A stretch of DNA of 47,329 nucleotides from an uncultured Elusimicrobiales bacterium (GTDB lineage Bacteria; Elusimicrobiota; Elusimicrobia; Elusimicrobiales; Elusimicrobiaceae): assembly GCA_944324685.1 (NCBI GenBank), contig CALUXG010000049.1:1-47329 (forward strand). The letters run 5' to 3'. A program made the translations under genes and the position numbers. Position 1 is the first letter of the stretch, and each line of letters begins with the position of its first letter. The notes under the pieces were generated by a model. It was not told where the DNA came from, made no database searches, and saw only the letters and a program-made list of their open reading frames with translations. Shown here in pieces: positions 1 to 7,995 of the stretch.

Positions 1-196
1 TGTTTTTGTTTGAGGCCTTAGGCCGAAAGGCAAAAACCGCGAGGTCCGGCCCGAAGGAAAATTCCGTCAGGAATTTTACCGCAGGGGACTCCCATTCTCG
101 GCTTAATTTATTCGCAAAGCGAATAAAAGCCGGAAAGCGGGCAAACTGCTTTTCTTTTTTTGTCTGCATTTATCCTTAATTATCATCGGAGCATAT
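1..196. other. Structured gene-free region upstream of terC
   Basis: No convincing gene is seen. The stretch is rich in short inverted repeats: GGCC-TTA-GGCC near 13-24, AAAATTCC-GTCA-GGAATTTT around 58-77, and TTATTCGC-AAA-GCGAATAA at 108-126. One plus-strand frame is open from base 3 to a stop near 179 without an initiating ATG. It translates to a basic, low-information peptide, so it is either the tail of an upstream gene or chance. TerC genes often carry the yybP-ykoY manganese riboswitch, but its conserved core could not be recognised here. A leader RNA for terC, or the 3' end of an upstream transcription unit, are both possible. Confidence 0.4.
134..161 (+). terminator. Possible weak intrinsic terminator before terC
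   Basis: A 6-bp stem with one G-T pair (AAGCGG at 135-140, CTGCTT at 146-151) is followed by a T-rich tract to 161. It lies 35 bases before the terC start. It may end an upstream transcript or act as an attenuator in a terC leader. Confidence 0.4.
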
Positions 197-1138
197 ATGG
201 AACCTGTTACCACCACCGTATCCGTTGCGATGTGGGTCTCATTTTGGATAGTCGTTTTAACCGCACTGTTTATTGACTTGGCCGTACTGAACAAACATAA
301 AGGCCACGTCTCCATTAAAGAAGCCGCCGTTATGGTAACGGCTTGGATATCTTTGGCGGCTTTGTTCGGAGGTGCGATATGGCTTTTTGAAGGGCCGCGG
401 CATGCGCTGGAGTTTTATACAGGCTACATATTGGAATATTCCTTGTCCATAGACAACATGTTCGTGTTCATTATGATTTTTGGATATTTTGCCGTACCAC
501 ACGATTTGCAGCCTAAAGTGCTGTTATGGGGCATTTTGGGAGCGGTTATCATGCGTTTTATCTTTATCTTCGTCGGCGTACAGTTAATTTCCGCTTTTGC
601 ATGGATGATTTACGTTTTCGGCGCGCTGCTGATTTTTACCGCCGCCAAAATGCTGTTGCAAAAAGAAGACGAAAAAATGGACCCCGGCAATTCGTTTATT
701 CTGAAAGTTTTCAAAAAAATAATGCCCATTAAAACCGATTATCACGGAGAGAATTTTTTCGTCAAAGAAAATGCCAAATGGATGGCTACCCCTCTGTTTG
801 CGGCGCTGTTGGTGGTGGAAATGTCCGACGTCATTTTTGCCATAGACTCCATTCCCGCCGTATTGGGCATCACGCGCGATACATTTTTGGTGTATTCTTC
901 CAATATTTTTGCCATTATAGGGCTTCGCTCGCTATACTTTCTGCTTTCGGGCATGGCGGGACGTTTCCCGTATCTCAAATACGGCATATCCGTTATTTTG
1001 TTCTTCGTGGGCGTCAAAATGCTCATCTCGCATCACGTGAAAGTACCTGTGCCGCTGTCGCTGGGCATTATCGTTTCTATTTTGGCGCTGTCTATTTTTG
1101 CCAGCAAAATTTTCCCGCCAAAAGAATCCGCCCGCTGA
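197..1138 (+). CDS. TerC/Alx-family integral membrane protein
   Basis: A 313-aa polytopic inner-membrane protein of the TerC family (Alx/YkoY type), which is linked to metal-ion (manganese) efflux or to metal loading of exported proteins. The family hallmarks are visible: SLSIDNMFVF at residues 82-91 and VEMSDVIFAIDSIPA at 207-221, each with the membrane-embedded acidic residues typical of TerC. I estimate seven to nine hydrophobic segments, with a charged cytoplasmic loop at about 153-195. The start at 197 is supported by GGAG seven bases upstream. Full length for the Alx subgroup. The stop codon touches the rpmB promoter. The exact substrate cannot be read from sequence. Confidence 0.9.
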   Translation: MEPVTTTVSVAMWVSFWIVVLTALFIDLAVLNKHKGHVSIKEAAVMVTAWISLAALFGGAIWLFEGPRHALEFYTGYILEYSLSIDNMFVFIMIFGYFAVPHDLQPKVLLWGILGAVIMRFIFIFVGVQLISAFAWMIYVFGALLIFTAAKMLLQKEDEKMDPGNSFILKVFKKIMPIKTDYHGENFFVKENAKWMATPLFAALLVVEMSDVIFAIDSIPAVLGITRDTFLVYSSNIFAIIGLRSLYFLLSGMAGRFPYLKYGISVILFFVGVKMLISHHVKVPVPLSLGIIVSILALSIFASKIFPPKESAR

Positions 1139-1167
1139 TGGACAAAAGCGAGAATATTTACTAGAAT
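1139..1167 (+). promoter_or_regulatory. Promoter for rpmB
   Basis: TGGACA at 1139-1144, 17 bases, then TAGAAT at 1162-1167: one mismatch from consensus at each box. The -35 begins directly after the terC stop codon, so rpmB can be expressed independently of terC. Confidence 0.65.
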
Positions 1168-1207
1168 ATAAAAAGCGAATTTTAACTCAATAGTAAGGAA
1201 GGAATTT

Positions 1208-1402
1208 ATGGCGTATAAATGTGCAATCTGTGGCAAAGGCCCCGTATCCGGCGGTTCTTACAGCCACTCCAACCTCAGAACCAAACGCACTTTCAACCCC
1301 AACCTGCAAAAACAGAAAGTGGTACTGGAAGGCAAAACGCAGACGGCCTACGTATGCACCAATTGCATTAAAAGCGGACTGGCCAAAAGACCGACTAAAT
1401 AA
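1208..1402 (+). CDS. rpmB: 50S ribosomal protein L28
   Basis: A 64-aa basic protein matching bacterial L28, part of the large ribosomal subunit. It opens with a zinc-type CxxC (CAICGKGP), followed by the conserved HSNLRTKRTFNPNLQK stretch, and a second CxxC pair near the end (YVCTNC). So this is the C+ zinc-binding form. AAGGAAGGA lies just upstream of the ATG. It has its own promoter (1139-1167) and is followed by a strong hairpin terminator, so it looks monocistronic, though read-through could reach bamA. Confidence 0.96.
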   Translation: MAYKCAICGKGPVSGGSYSHSNLRTKRTFNPNLQKQKVVLEGKTQTAYVCTNCIKSGLAKRPTK

Positions 1403-1438
1403 GTCGTCTTGGCGTTGTTTTTGTTTTCTGACAGTGTC

Positions 1439-1470
1439 AGCCCGCGCGGTTATATGGCGCGGGCTTTTTT
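1439..1470 (+). terminator. Intrinsic terminator after rpmB
   Basis: Perfect stem GCCCGCGC (1440-1447) with GCGCGGGC (1457-1464), followed by six T (1465-1470). It lies only about 17 bases before the bamA ribosome-binding site. Confidence 0.85.
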
Positions 1471-1496
1471 GCTGAAAATCTGCAAAGGAGCGGCTT

Positions 1497-3860
1497 ATTT
1501 TATTTCTTAAGAAGTGGACGCCTCTGCTTTTATTGTTGGCCACCCCCTATTGGGGTTGGAGCTTGGACGCGGATGATATCGATCCGAACGGCCCGTGGAT
1601 GGTGTGCGAAGTGGCCGTGGACGGTTTGCGCAATATCAGCAAAAGAACCGTTACCAAAGCCGCCCATTCCAAAAAAGGCCAGCTCTACGAACGCTATTCC
1701 GTAAATGAAGACATTATGGACGTATCGGCGCTGGGAAATTTTGACAGCGTACAAGTGGATGTATCGCGCATGCAGGGCTCCCGCAAAGACGAGTTCGGCG
1801 AAGAATATCCTTGTCATCGCATCACCTATATCGTGGAAGAAAAACCGATTTTCGACCGCATAGTTTATGAAGGCCGTAAAAAATTGGGCAAAAACGCCAT
1901 TGCCACAGCCATGACGCTGAAAATAGGAGACCCTTTCAACGAAGCCAAGCTGGAAAGCGACATGGAACGCATTAAAGCCAAATATGCGGAAAAAGGTTAT
2001 ATCAGCGCGGAAGTAAATTATGAAGTTATACCAGACGAAAAAAATAATATCGTTACCGTCAAATTGATTATAGAAGAAGGCCCGCGCATGCGCGTGGCGG
2101 CCCTGAATCTGCAAGGTTTGCCCGAAAACACACAGCTGCCGTTGGAAAAAATTCGCAAAAAGGCGTCAAACCGCCCTGACAAAATATTCAAACCCCAGAA
2201 TCTGCAGCGCGATTGGGTTAAGATGATTTTATACGCGCGCAATAAAGGTTTCGCCGAATTTAATTTAAGCCAACCTCAAGTGGACATAAACGAAGATAAA
2301 ACCGCCGTTACGCTGACCTATCAGGCTACGGACAGTCAAAAGCTGGACTTTGGAACCGTATCTTTTGAAGGCAACAACGTGTTTACCCAGCAGGAATTGG
2401 ACGACCACGTATATATCCGAGAAAACAAACAGTATAACCAAAAAGATTTTGACGACACCATTATGGCCATCCAGCAGCAATACGCCAATAAAGGCTACCT
2501 GCAGGTGCGCGTAAATCCGCAAACCACCATAGAAAACGGCAAATTGAATATCCATTACGATATTGCAGAAGGTCATATCTTTTACGTGGATCATGTAGAC
2601 GTATCAGGATACGAAAGTACAAAAAAATATGTTTTTACGCGCGAGCTTTCCATAAAACCCGGAGACTTGTACGATTCGCAAAAAATCCAGCGCAGCCAAA
2701 CCAAAATCCTCAATCTCGGTTTTATTAACGACGTACAAATAGACATACAACCGACGGCCGATCCGCAAAAAGTAGATTTGAATTTCAACGTCGTAGAAGG
2801 ACGCCCTGGCATGTTTACCGCCGGCTTGGCCATGAGTTCCTTGGACGGACTATACGGAGAAGTGTCCCTGAACCATCTTAACCTCTTTGGCCGCGCACAG
2901 CGTCTGTCTCTGCGTACCATGTTCGGCGAGGAAATTTTAGACTATACCGTCAGTTGGACCACGCCGTGGATTTACAATAAACCCACTTCTCTGGGCATTG
3001 ATTTGTTTAATACGCGCAGATACCGCTCTTTCGCAAATGAAAACCAAGCCTATACCGAAAAACGCATAGGCGGACGCATACGCATAGGCCCGCGCTTTAA
3101 CGATGATATTTATCAGCTGAGTTTTGGCTATTCGTTTGAAAATATTGACATTTATGATATTGACGACCGCTTCAAAGAACCCGTCGCCCAGCCCGGAATG
3201 GATAACTATATAGCCAAAGGCGACACCTACATGTCCACGCTAAGCGCCGACTTTGCCATAGATACGCGCGACAATATATGGGACCCGACTACGGGATGGC
3301 GTCATTCACTGGGACTGTCTTTGGCCGGAGGCCCTGTAGGGGGAGATTTGGATCTATGGTACCTGAACGCTTCCACCGTGTTTAATCATACGGTTTGGAA
3401 CGTAGGCGGCAATTATCCCATTGTGTTTGTCTGGTCAAATAAAATCGGGTCCGTACGTTCTTACGGCCGTACGGACGAAGTTCCCCCTTATGAAAAATTT
3501 TTCCTAGGCGGAGCCGACACCGTACGCGGTTATGACCGCGCGGGAGAAGTGGGGCCTGAATTCGGCGGCACCACCTATTACGTAATGAATGCGGAACTGC
3601 GCTTCCCGCTGGCACGAGAGGGACGGCGCAATATGGCTCAATTTGCCTTGTTCTTTGACTTAGGTAACTCTTGGAATCATTTTGACGACTTGGAATTTTC
3701 GCTCGGACCGGATGAAAACCAGTTCAAAGCCGGCGTGGGCGTGGGGCTGCGTTTTACTACGCCGTCCTTGCCCATACGCATTGATTGGGGTTACGGATTG
3801 AACCATAAAGGAAGCGAAGACCGCTCTCATTTCTACTTCAATGTTTCCAACATGCTGTAG
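1497..3860 (+). CDS. bamA: Outer membrane protein assembly factor BamA, probable ATT start
   Basis: BamA inserts beta-barrel proteins into the outer membrane. About 787 aa: signal peptide, five POTRA repeats (roughly 30-420) and a C-terminal 16-strand Omp85 barrel. The barrel carries the conserved substrate-handling stretch FFLGGADTVRGYDR and the typical ending FYFNVSNML. Start: the first usual start codon in frame is TTG at 1533, but that removes most of the signal peptide and has no ribosome-binding site. The in-frame ATT at 1497 lies six bases after AAAGGAG (1484-1490) and gives LFLKKWTPLLLLLA, a proper signal peptide. The only stop between here and rpmB in this frame is at 1473. First gene of the bamA-ompH-lpxD-lpxC-fabZ-lpxA-lpxI operon. 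No clear promoter of its own was seen. The fallback start is 1533. Confidence 0.93.
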   Translation: MLFLKKWTPLLLLLATPYWGWSLDADDIDPNGPWMVCEVAVDGLRNISKRTVTKAAHSKKGQLYERYSVNEDIMDVSALGNFDSVQVDVSRMQGSRKDEFGEEYPCHRITYIVEEKPIFDRIVYEGRKKLGKNAIATAMTLKIGDPFNEAKLESDMERIKAKYAEKGYISAEVNYEVIPDEKNNIVTVKLIIEEGPRMRVAALNLQGLPENTQLPLEKIRKKASNRPDKIFKPQNLQRDWVKMILYARNKGFAEFNLSQPQVDINEDKTAVTLTYQATDSQKLDFGTVSFEGNNVFTQQELDDHVYIRENKQYNQKDFDDTIMAIQQQYANKGYLQVRVNPQTTIENGKLNIHYDIAEGHIFYVDHVDVSGYESTKKYVFTRELSIKPGDLYDSQKIQRSQTKILNLGFINDVQIDIQPTADPQKVDLNFNVVEGRPGMFTAGLAMSSLDGLYGEVSLNHLNLFGRAQRLSLRTMFGEEILDYTVSWTTPWIYNKPTSLGIDLFNTRRYRSFANENQAYTEKRIGGRIRIGPRFNDDIYQLSFGYSFENIDIYDIDDRFKEPVAQPGMDNYIAKGDTYMSTLSADFAIDTRDNIWDPTTGWRHSLGLSLAGGPVGGDLDLWYLNASTVFNHTVWNVGGNYPIVFVWSNKIGSVRSYGRTDEVPPYEKFFLGGADTVRGYDRAGEVGPEFGGTTYYVMNAELRFPLAREGRRNMAQFALFFDLGNSWNHFDDLEFSLGPDENQFKAGVGVGLRFTTPSLPIRIDWGYGLNHKGSEDRSHFYFNVSNML

Positions 3861-3872
3861 TAGGATATGATT

Positions 3873-4844
3873 ATGCGCAAAAGTTTATTACTTATTTTGT
3901 TGCTGTCGGGAGCGTACGCCATGGCGCAAGAAACGTCCATAGACGAATTTACGCCGCAGGAATTGGCCGTGGTGGAAGCCATTAAAGCTAAAAACGCCGA
4001 ACTGCAACCGCCCATGCAGGCGCCTAAAACACAAATATCGGAAGACGCCAATGGAGACATCAAATTGTCCGAACAAGCCAAACAGCAGGCATGGGAAGAA
4101 CAAAAACGCGAGGAAACGGAGAGCGACCAAACCGCGACCGCAAATGCCGCGCCGCCGGATAAAACGGACGCAAAAACGGACAAAGAACCCCCGCAGGAAA
4201 ACGACGCGCAACAAAATATGACCGTCGCTTTTATAGATATTGATGAAGCTTTTAATCAGCATCCGCGCACACAGTCCGTCAAAAAACAAATTGACGAAAA
4301 AATTCGCTCCAAAGAACGCGAAGTGGACAGCGCTAAAGAAGTCATTGAGGCATTGACGGCAGAAAACGATATGCTTTCGCGCCAGCTGGCGGAACTGAAG
4401 CCGTTTTATGAAAGGATCATTACAGATCAGCCTTTGCTGCCCAAAATACCCGAAAGTGCAGACGGTTTGGATTTGCTCAACACCTTAAACCGCCTGACTT
4501 TCGCCGGAAGCGAAATGATTACCACATCGCCTCTCAATTCGCCGGCAAGGCTGGAAGATATTACGGAACGCATTACCGCCAATAAAAAAATTATTGCAGA
4601 ACGCAACTTTTTTATTGATAATTATAAGTATCAGACGCGCGAAGAAATTTTGAATTTGGAAAAAGAAGAAGTTAAAAATATATTGCAGGACATTTATACG
4701 GAAATTAAATCTTTCGCCCAAAAACGCAATATCGCGGCGGTGGTGCGAAAAGACGAGATATTATACGGACAGCAACCCGTAAATATAACAAAAGATTTCG
4801 TGAGTACGCTCAAGAAATCCAAAAAATACCGGAGCAGAAAATAA
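3873..4844 (+). CDS. Skp/OmpH-family periplasmic chaperone with a long N-terminal linker
   Basis: A secreted protein of about 323 aa with a signal peptide (MRKSLLLILLLSGAYAMAQ). A Q/E/K/P-rich, probably disordered segment covers roughly residues 20-115. A Skp/OmpH-like domain follows from about 118 (TVAFIDIDEAFNQHP), with a long charged coiled coil and a basic C-terminus. Skp carries unfolded outer-membrane proteins to BamA, which agrees with its place directly after bamA. At 323 aa it is about twice the size of enterobacterial Skp because of the linker and an insert near residues 165-215. ATG 3873 is preferred over ATG 3867 because AGGA at 3862-3865 is better spaced from it. OmpH homology is clear only in the second half. 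Confidence 0.8.
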   Translation: MRKSLLLILLLSGAYAMAQETSIDEFTPQELAVVEAIKAKNAELQPPMQAPKTQISEDANGDIKLSEQAKQQAWEEQKREETESDQTATANAAPPDKTDAKTDKEPPQENDAQQNMTVAFIDIDEAFNQHPRTQSVKKQIDEKIRSKEREVDSAKEVIEALTAENDMLSRQLAELKPFYERIITDQPLLPKIPESADGLDLLNTLNRLTFAGSEMITTSPLNSPARLEDITERITANKKIIAERNFFIDNYKYQTREEILNLEKEEVKNILQDIYTEIKSFAQKRNIAAVVRKDEILYGQQPVNITKDFVSTLKKSKKYRSRK

Positions 4845-4856
4845 CCGGAGGAAATT

Positions 4857-5882
4857 ATGGAACTGACCCTGAAAAAAATAGCCGAAATCACCGGCGCGGA
4901 ACTGAACGGAGATGAAAATTTCATCATCCGCCACATCTGCGACCTGACCGAACCCAAAGCCGACGGAGTGTGTTATGTCAGCCATATTGAAAAAGTCTCC
5001 ATTCCCGCCGGTTATACCACGGGAGCGGCTTTTCTGCCCAAAACGGCCAAAATGCTGTCCCTGCCCATAAAAACCAATTTTCTGTATGTGGACAATCCCG
5101 AATGGGCTTTCACTCAGCTTTTGCAATACTGGGACGCCCAAACCCCCAAACACACCCCGGGCATTCATCCCACGGCCGTGATCAGTCCGCTGGCACAGCT
5201 GGGAGAAAACGTCTCGGTGGGGGCATACAGCGTCATTGAAGATGACGCCGTTATTGGAGACAACACCATCATTTTTCCTCATGTATATATAGGCAAACGC
5301 GTAAAAATAGGCCAAGACTGTATTGTATATCCTCAAGTAACCATACGTGAGGACTGCGTGCTGAAAAACCGCGTTATTTTACAATCCGGCGCGCGTATTG
5401 GAGGAGATGGATTTGGCTTTATCTTTCATGAAGGACGCCACCATAAAATACCGCAAATTGGCAACGTCATTATTGAAGACGACGTGGAAATACAGGCCAA
5501 TGCCTGTGTGGACCGTGCCAAGCTGGCCCATACGGTGGTGGGAGCCAATACAAAAGTAGACAACCTCGTGCAAATTGCGCATAATGTAAAAGTGGGACAA
5601 AGCTGCATTATGTGTTCGCAAGTAGGCATAGCCGGCACAACCACGCTGGGCAACGGCGTTATCGCCGCGGGCCAAGTGGGAATTATCGGCCATTTGCATA
5701 TAGGCAACGGCGTGCAAATAGCCGCCCAATCCGGCGTTACCTGTGATATTCCGGACGGAGTGCCGTATTTCGGAACTCCCGCCAAACCCATGAAAGATAT
5801 GCTGCGCATCTTGGCGGTACAAGGCAAATTGCCGGAAATTTACAAAGAGCTGAAACTTATTAAAAAGGCCGTGGAAAAATAA
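4857..5882 (+). CDS. lpxD: UDP-3-O-acylglucosamine N-acyltransferase LpxD
   Basis: The third step of lipid A synthesis: transfers a hydroxyacyl chain from acyl carrier protein to the 2-amino group of UDP-3-O-acylglucosamine. 341 aa, full length. An N-terminal uridine-binding domain (about 1-100) is followed by a left-handed beta-helix of hexapeptide repeats (about 103-300) and a short helical tail. The catalytic His is visible in QIAHNVKVG (H242). The start is supported by GGAGG eight bases upstream. It sits between the Skp-like gene and lpxC with a gap of one base to the latter, so it is almost certainly co-transcribed. Confidence 0.96.
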   Translation: MELTLKKIAEITGAELNGDENFIIRHICDLTEPKADGVCYVSHIEKVSIPAGYTTGAAFLPKTAKMLSLPIKTNFLYVDNPEWAFTQLLQYWDAQTPKHTPGIHPTAVISPLAQLGENVSVGAYSVIEDDAVIGDNTIIFPHVYIGKRVKIGQDCIVYPQVTIREDCVLKNRVILQSGARIGGDGFGFIFHEGRHHKIPQIGNVIIEDDVEIQANACVDRAKLAHTVVGANTKVDNLVQIAHNVKVGQSCIMCSQVGIAGTTTLGNGVIAAGQVGIIGHLHIGNGVQIAAQSGVTCDIPDGVPYFGTPAKPMKDMLRILAVQGKLPEIYKELKLIKKAVEK

Positions 5883-5883
5883 T

Positions 5884-6708
5884 ATGCGTAAAACCATTCA
5901 ACGTTCCGTCAGCGTCAGCGGCATAGGACTGCATACGGGTGCGCCGTCAGTGATGACTTTTCAGCCCGCCCACAGCGGTATTCATTTTATTCGCACCGAT
6001 ATGGCGCAAAGCACCCCCATTAAGGCAGACTTGGACCATGTCGGCTCTACCCTGCGCGGTACAAACTTGAAAAACGATACCGCCGAAGTATGGACAGTAG
6101 AACATGTATTGTCCGCCTTACACGCACTGGGCATTACGGACGTAACCGTAGAAATGGACGGCCCCGAACCGCCGGTAACGGACGGTTCCGCTGCAGTATA
6201 TGTCCAATGTTTGCAAGACGCCGGCTTGAAAGAGTTAGAAGGAGACTTGCCCCTCTTGCATATAAAAAATCCCATTTCCTATTCCTGCGGTTCCGTTTTT
6301 TATTCCGCAGAACCGGCCGACAGGCTAACCATCTCTTTTGTCTATGAACACAAACATCCGCTGGTAGGAAAGCAGGAATATACGGTGGAATTTAATCGGG
6401 ACAATTATTTAAGCCAAATTTCCCGGGCGCGGACTTTTGGGTTTGAAGAGGAATTGGCTTTTCTTAAAGCCCACGGCTTGGCCAAAGGAGGCAGTCTGGA
6501 AAACGCCGTCGTAGTGGGTAAAGACAAATTTTTAAACGAACTTCGCTATGCCGATGAATTGGTCCGGCATAAGATTTTAGATTTAGTCGGCGACTTCAGC
6601 CTAACGGGTAAACGATTGGACAAGCTAAAAATTGTCTGTCGCTGCGGCGGACATAAACATAATGTACTGTTCGCACGCCTGTTGCTGGCTAATTCGGAGG
6701 AGAAATGA
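5884..6708 (+). CDS. lpxC: UDP-3-O-acyl-N-acetylglucosamine deacetylase LpxC
   Basis: The zinc deacetylase that commits the cell to lipid A synthesis. 274 aa, slightly shorter than the E. coli enzyme (about 305). The zinc ligands are visible: H74 in TVEHVLSALH, and H229 with D233 in VRHKILDLVGD. The conserved SGIGLHTG and DGPEPPVTDGSA segments are present. In several phyla LpxC is fused to FabZ; here the two are separate genes that overlap by four bases (ATGA at 6705-6708), suggesting translational coupling. Confidence 0.96.
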   Translation: MRKTIQRSVSVSGIGLHTGAPSVMTFQPAHSGIHFIRTDMAQSTPIKADLDHVGSTLRGTNLKNDTAEVWTVEHVLSALHALGITDVTVEMDGPEPPVTDGSAAVYVQCLQDAGLKELEGDLPLLHIKNPISYSCGSVFYSAEPADRLTISFVYEHKHPLVGKQEYTVEFNRDNYLSQISRARTFGFEEELAFLKAHGLAKGGSLENAVVVGKDKFLNELRYADELVRHKILDLVGDFSLTGKRLDKLKIVCRCGGHKHNVLFARLLLANSEEK

Positions 6709-7196
6709 AAGAGAAGCACCCGTCTTTGGCACCCTTGCTGGACATGCCCGCGCAGAAGGTGTTCAAATTAGACGACATAAAAAATAATATCCCGCACAGA
6801 GACCCTTTTCTGTTGGTAGATGAAGTGCATGTAATAGAAGACGGAAAAACGTGCGTGGGGATTAAATACGTAAGAGGGGACGAATACTTTTTCAAAGGCC
6901 ATTTCCCGCAAAAGCCCATTATGCCGGGCGTATTGATACTGGAAAGCATTTCCCAATCGTTCGGAGGGGCCATCATGAACAGTATTGTCAAAGACGGCAA
7001 AGGTTTGCCTCTTTTCTTAGGTGTGGAAAACGCCAAATTCAGAGGAATGGTCGTACCGGGGGACACTTTGCAAATGCCCGTGCAAATTTTACGCCTTGGC
7101 AAGCTCTCGCGCATTTACGCGGAAGCGTACGTCAACGGCAAACTTTGCACGCAGGCGTACCTGACGTTCATATTAGGAGAAAACCTAAATGCCTGA
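6705..7196 (+). CDS. fabZ: 3-hydroxyacyl-[ACP] dehydratase FabZ
   Basis: Hot-dog-fold dehydratase of fatty acid elongation; it competes with LpxA for 3-hydroxyacyl-ACP, hence its place in lpx operons. 163 aa, with about 18 extra N-terminal residues against E. coli FabZ. The catalytic pair is visible as H66 (KGHFPQKPIMPG) and E80 (LILE). The start ATG overlaps the lpxC stop, and the 3' end overlaps the lpxA start by eight bases. Confidence 0.95.
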   Translation: MKEKHPSLAPLLDMPAQKVFKLDDIKNNIPHRDPFLLVDEVHVIEDGKTCVGIKYVRGDEYFFKGHFPQKPIMPGVLILESISQSFGGAIMNSIVKDGKGLPLFLGVENAKFRGMVVPGDTLQMPVQILRLGKLSRIYAEAYVNGKLCTQAYLTFILGENLNA

Positions 7197-7995
7197 CACT
7201 CATATTCATCCCACCGCCATAGTAGATCCGAGCGCCAAGATTGATCCGACCACCGTCATTGGGCCATATACGATTATCGGTCCCAACGTTACGATGGGAA
7301 GACACAACCGCATCGGACCTTTCTGTCAAATAGAAAATACGGTGATGGGAGACGACAATGAAGTTATTTCGCACGCGTCTATAGGCGTTAAACCGCAGGA
7401 CTTGTCTTACAACGGCGTGCCAAGTATGGTGGTTATGGGAAGCCGAAACAAAATACGCGAATGCGTTACCATACACCGTTCCACCAGTGCGGAAAACCCC
7501 ACCCGTTTAGGCGACGATTGCCTGCTGATGGCCAATTCGCACGTGGCGCATGATTGCCAGCTGGGCAGTCATATTATTTTAGCCAACAGCACCGGCATCG
7601 CCGGACATGTACATTTGGCAGACCGTGTGATTACTTCCGGCATGGTGGGCATACATCAGTTTGTGCGCGTAGGCAAGCTGGCTATGCTCTCCGGAGGCGC
7701 CATGGTGCCGCTGGACATTCCGCCGTTCTGCACCGCACAAGGGGAACGCGCCAGATTGGTCGGACTAAACATAGTGGGCATGCGCCGCGCCGGTATGAAA
7801 CGCGAAGAAATAACGGCCGTCAAACACGCGTTTAAGACCCTGTTCCGCTCCAAGCTTATGCTCAAGGAAGCTATAGAGCAGCTGGAAGCGCAAAACCCGC
7901 TCCCCGCGGTAAAAGAAATGTTGGAATTTTGCAAAAATTCAAAACGCGGCATTACGTCGGCCAAACGCAAAGTCAACCAAGCTGATGACGAATGA
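7189..7995 (+). CDS. lpxA: UDP-N-acetylglucosamine acyltransferase LpxA
   Basis: The first step of lipid A synthesis: 3-O-acylation of UDP-GlcNAc (or an amino-sugar variant) by hydroxyacyl-ACP. 268 aa, standard length. Hexapeptide-repeat beta-helix to about residue 190, then a helical C-terminal domain. The catalytic His is H121 in NSHVAHDCQLG. GGAG lies upstream inside fabZ. It overlaps both fabZ and lpxI, so translation is probably coupled. Whether it makes an ester or an amide bond (GlcN3N lipid A) cannot be decided here; see the Gfo/Idh gene at 11266. Confidence 0.96.
   Translation: MPDTHIHPTAIVDPSAKIDPTTVIGPYTIIGPNVTMGRHNRIGPFCQIENTVMGDDNEVISHASIGVKPQDLSYNGVPSMVVMGSRNKIRECVTIHRSTSAENPTRLGDDCLLMANSHVAHDCQLGSHIILANSTGIAGHVHLADRVITSGMVGIHQFVRVGKLAMLSGGAMVPLDIPPFCTAQGERARLVGLNIVGMRRAGMKREEITAVKHAFKTLFRSKLMLKEAIEQLEAQNPLPAVKEMLEFCKNSKRGITSAKRKVNQADDE

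Noticed and set aside
1-130. yybP-ykoY riboswitch, SRP RNA or RNase P fragment
   Set aside because: Conserved cores of these RNAs could not be matched; only generic hairpins are seen.
1533-1535. TTG 1533 as the bamA start
   Set aside because: No ribosome-binding site and it removes most of the signal peptide; ATT 1497 fits better.
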